Below the pieces are notes generated by a model. That model did not search any database, was not told the DNA's origin, and was given only the letters and a program-made list of their open reading frames with translations. 64,000 nucleotides of DNA from Tenacibaculum tangerinum (GTDB lineage: Bacteria; Bacteroidota; Bacteroidia; Flavobacteriales; Flavobacteriaceae), in the NCBI RefSeq assembly GCF_029853675.1, contig NZ_CP122539.1, positions 372,001-436,000 of the forward strand. Direction: 5' to 3'. A program made the translations under genes and the position numbers. Below are positions 63,983 through 64,000 of the stretch, in pieces (the first letter of the stretch is position 1; every line of letters begins with the position of its first letter).

Positions 63983-64000
63983 TGTGTTTTTTAAAAACAA

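Overview
The window reads as chromosome of a marine Flavobacteriaceae bacterium; Tenacibaculum or a close relative is my best guess. The DNA is AT-rich. Type IX secretion (T9SS) substrates and a PorP/SprF partner are present. Many genes carry the Bacteroidota -7 promoter box TAnnTTTG, often only a few bases before the start codon. The protein set (single-chain serine dehydratase, LptD next to an amidase and MlaD, a futalosine-independent men cluster) is typical of the family. I see no rRNA, tRNA or CRISPR array.

Layout. 1-3.8 kb: the 3' end of a giant T9SS type B adhesin and its PorP/SprF partner. 3.9-10.8 kb: housekeeping genes (rluF, tgt, LptF/G permease, EamA transporter, accA, CDF transporter), with a heptanucleotide repeat tract before tgt. 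11-16.7 kb, minus strand: a cyclophilin-FKBP fusion, a barrel protein whose N-terminus is encoded by a dispersed palindrome, prfC, and a lone protein resembling domain I of Cry delta-endotoxins. 16.8-25.8 kb: idi, a pterin synthase, kdsB-HAD, an acetyltransferase remnant, small conserved proteins, an ECF sigma operon, a beta-lactamase-fold hydrolase and yaaA. A structured leader or sRNA candidate lies just before kdsB on the other strand. 25.9-39.2 kb: accessory surface block with a duplicated-module T9SS type A protein, a 2163-residue SpvB/FG-GAP/Rhs protein, a DUF1493 protein (candidate immunity), a lipoprotein and a second T9SS type B protein.

39.2-46.7 kb: sdaA, DUF2853, a TPR protein, DUF3841, then a glycolytic run pfkA-gapA-mgsA, and ridA. 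46.8-54.6 kb: envelope genes, with lptD divergent from an amidase, followed by mlaD and a two-gene Fe-S oxidoreductase pair that is interrupted by a small barrel gene. 54.6-61 kb: menaquinone genes menA, menC and menE interleaved with a DUF4349 lipoprotein, a UlaG-like hydrolase, an SRPBCC protein and a CPBP protease. 61-62.9 kb: a VWA protein. 62.9-64 kb: a repeat-rich end holding a second DUF1493 gene between two copies of an 80-bp repeat, and a 55-residue membrane protein.

Most interesting: the Cry-like protein at 15260-16666; the promoter / structured RNA / terminator / small-ORF arrangement at 18272-18626; the Rhs + DUF1493 module and its orphan DUF1493 counterpart in repeats; a Tgt without its zinc cysteines; and a decayed CAT-type acetyltransferase at about 20222-20321. 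All family names rest on reading the sequence by eye; no database search was run.
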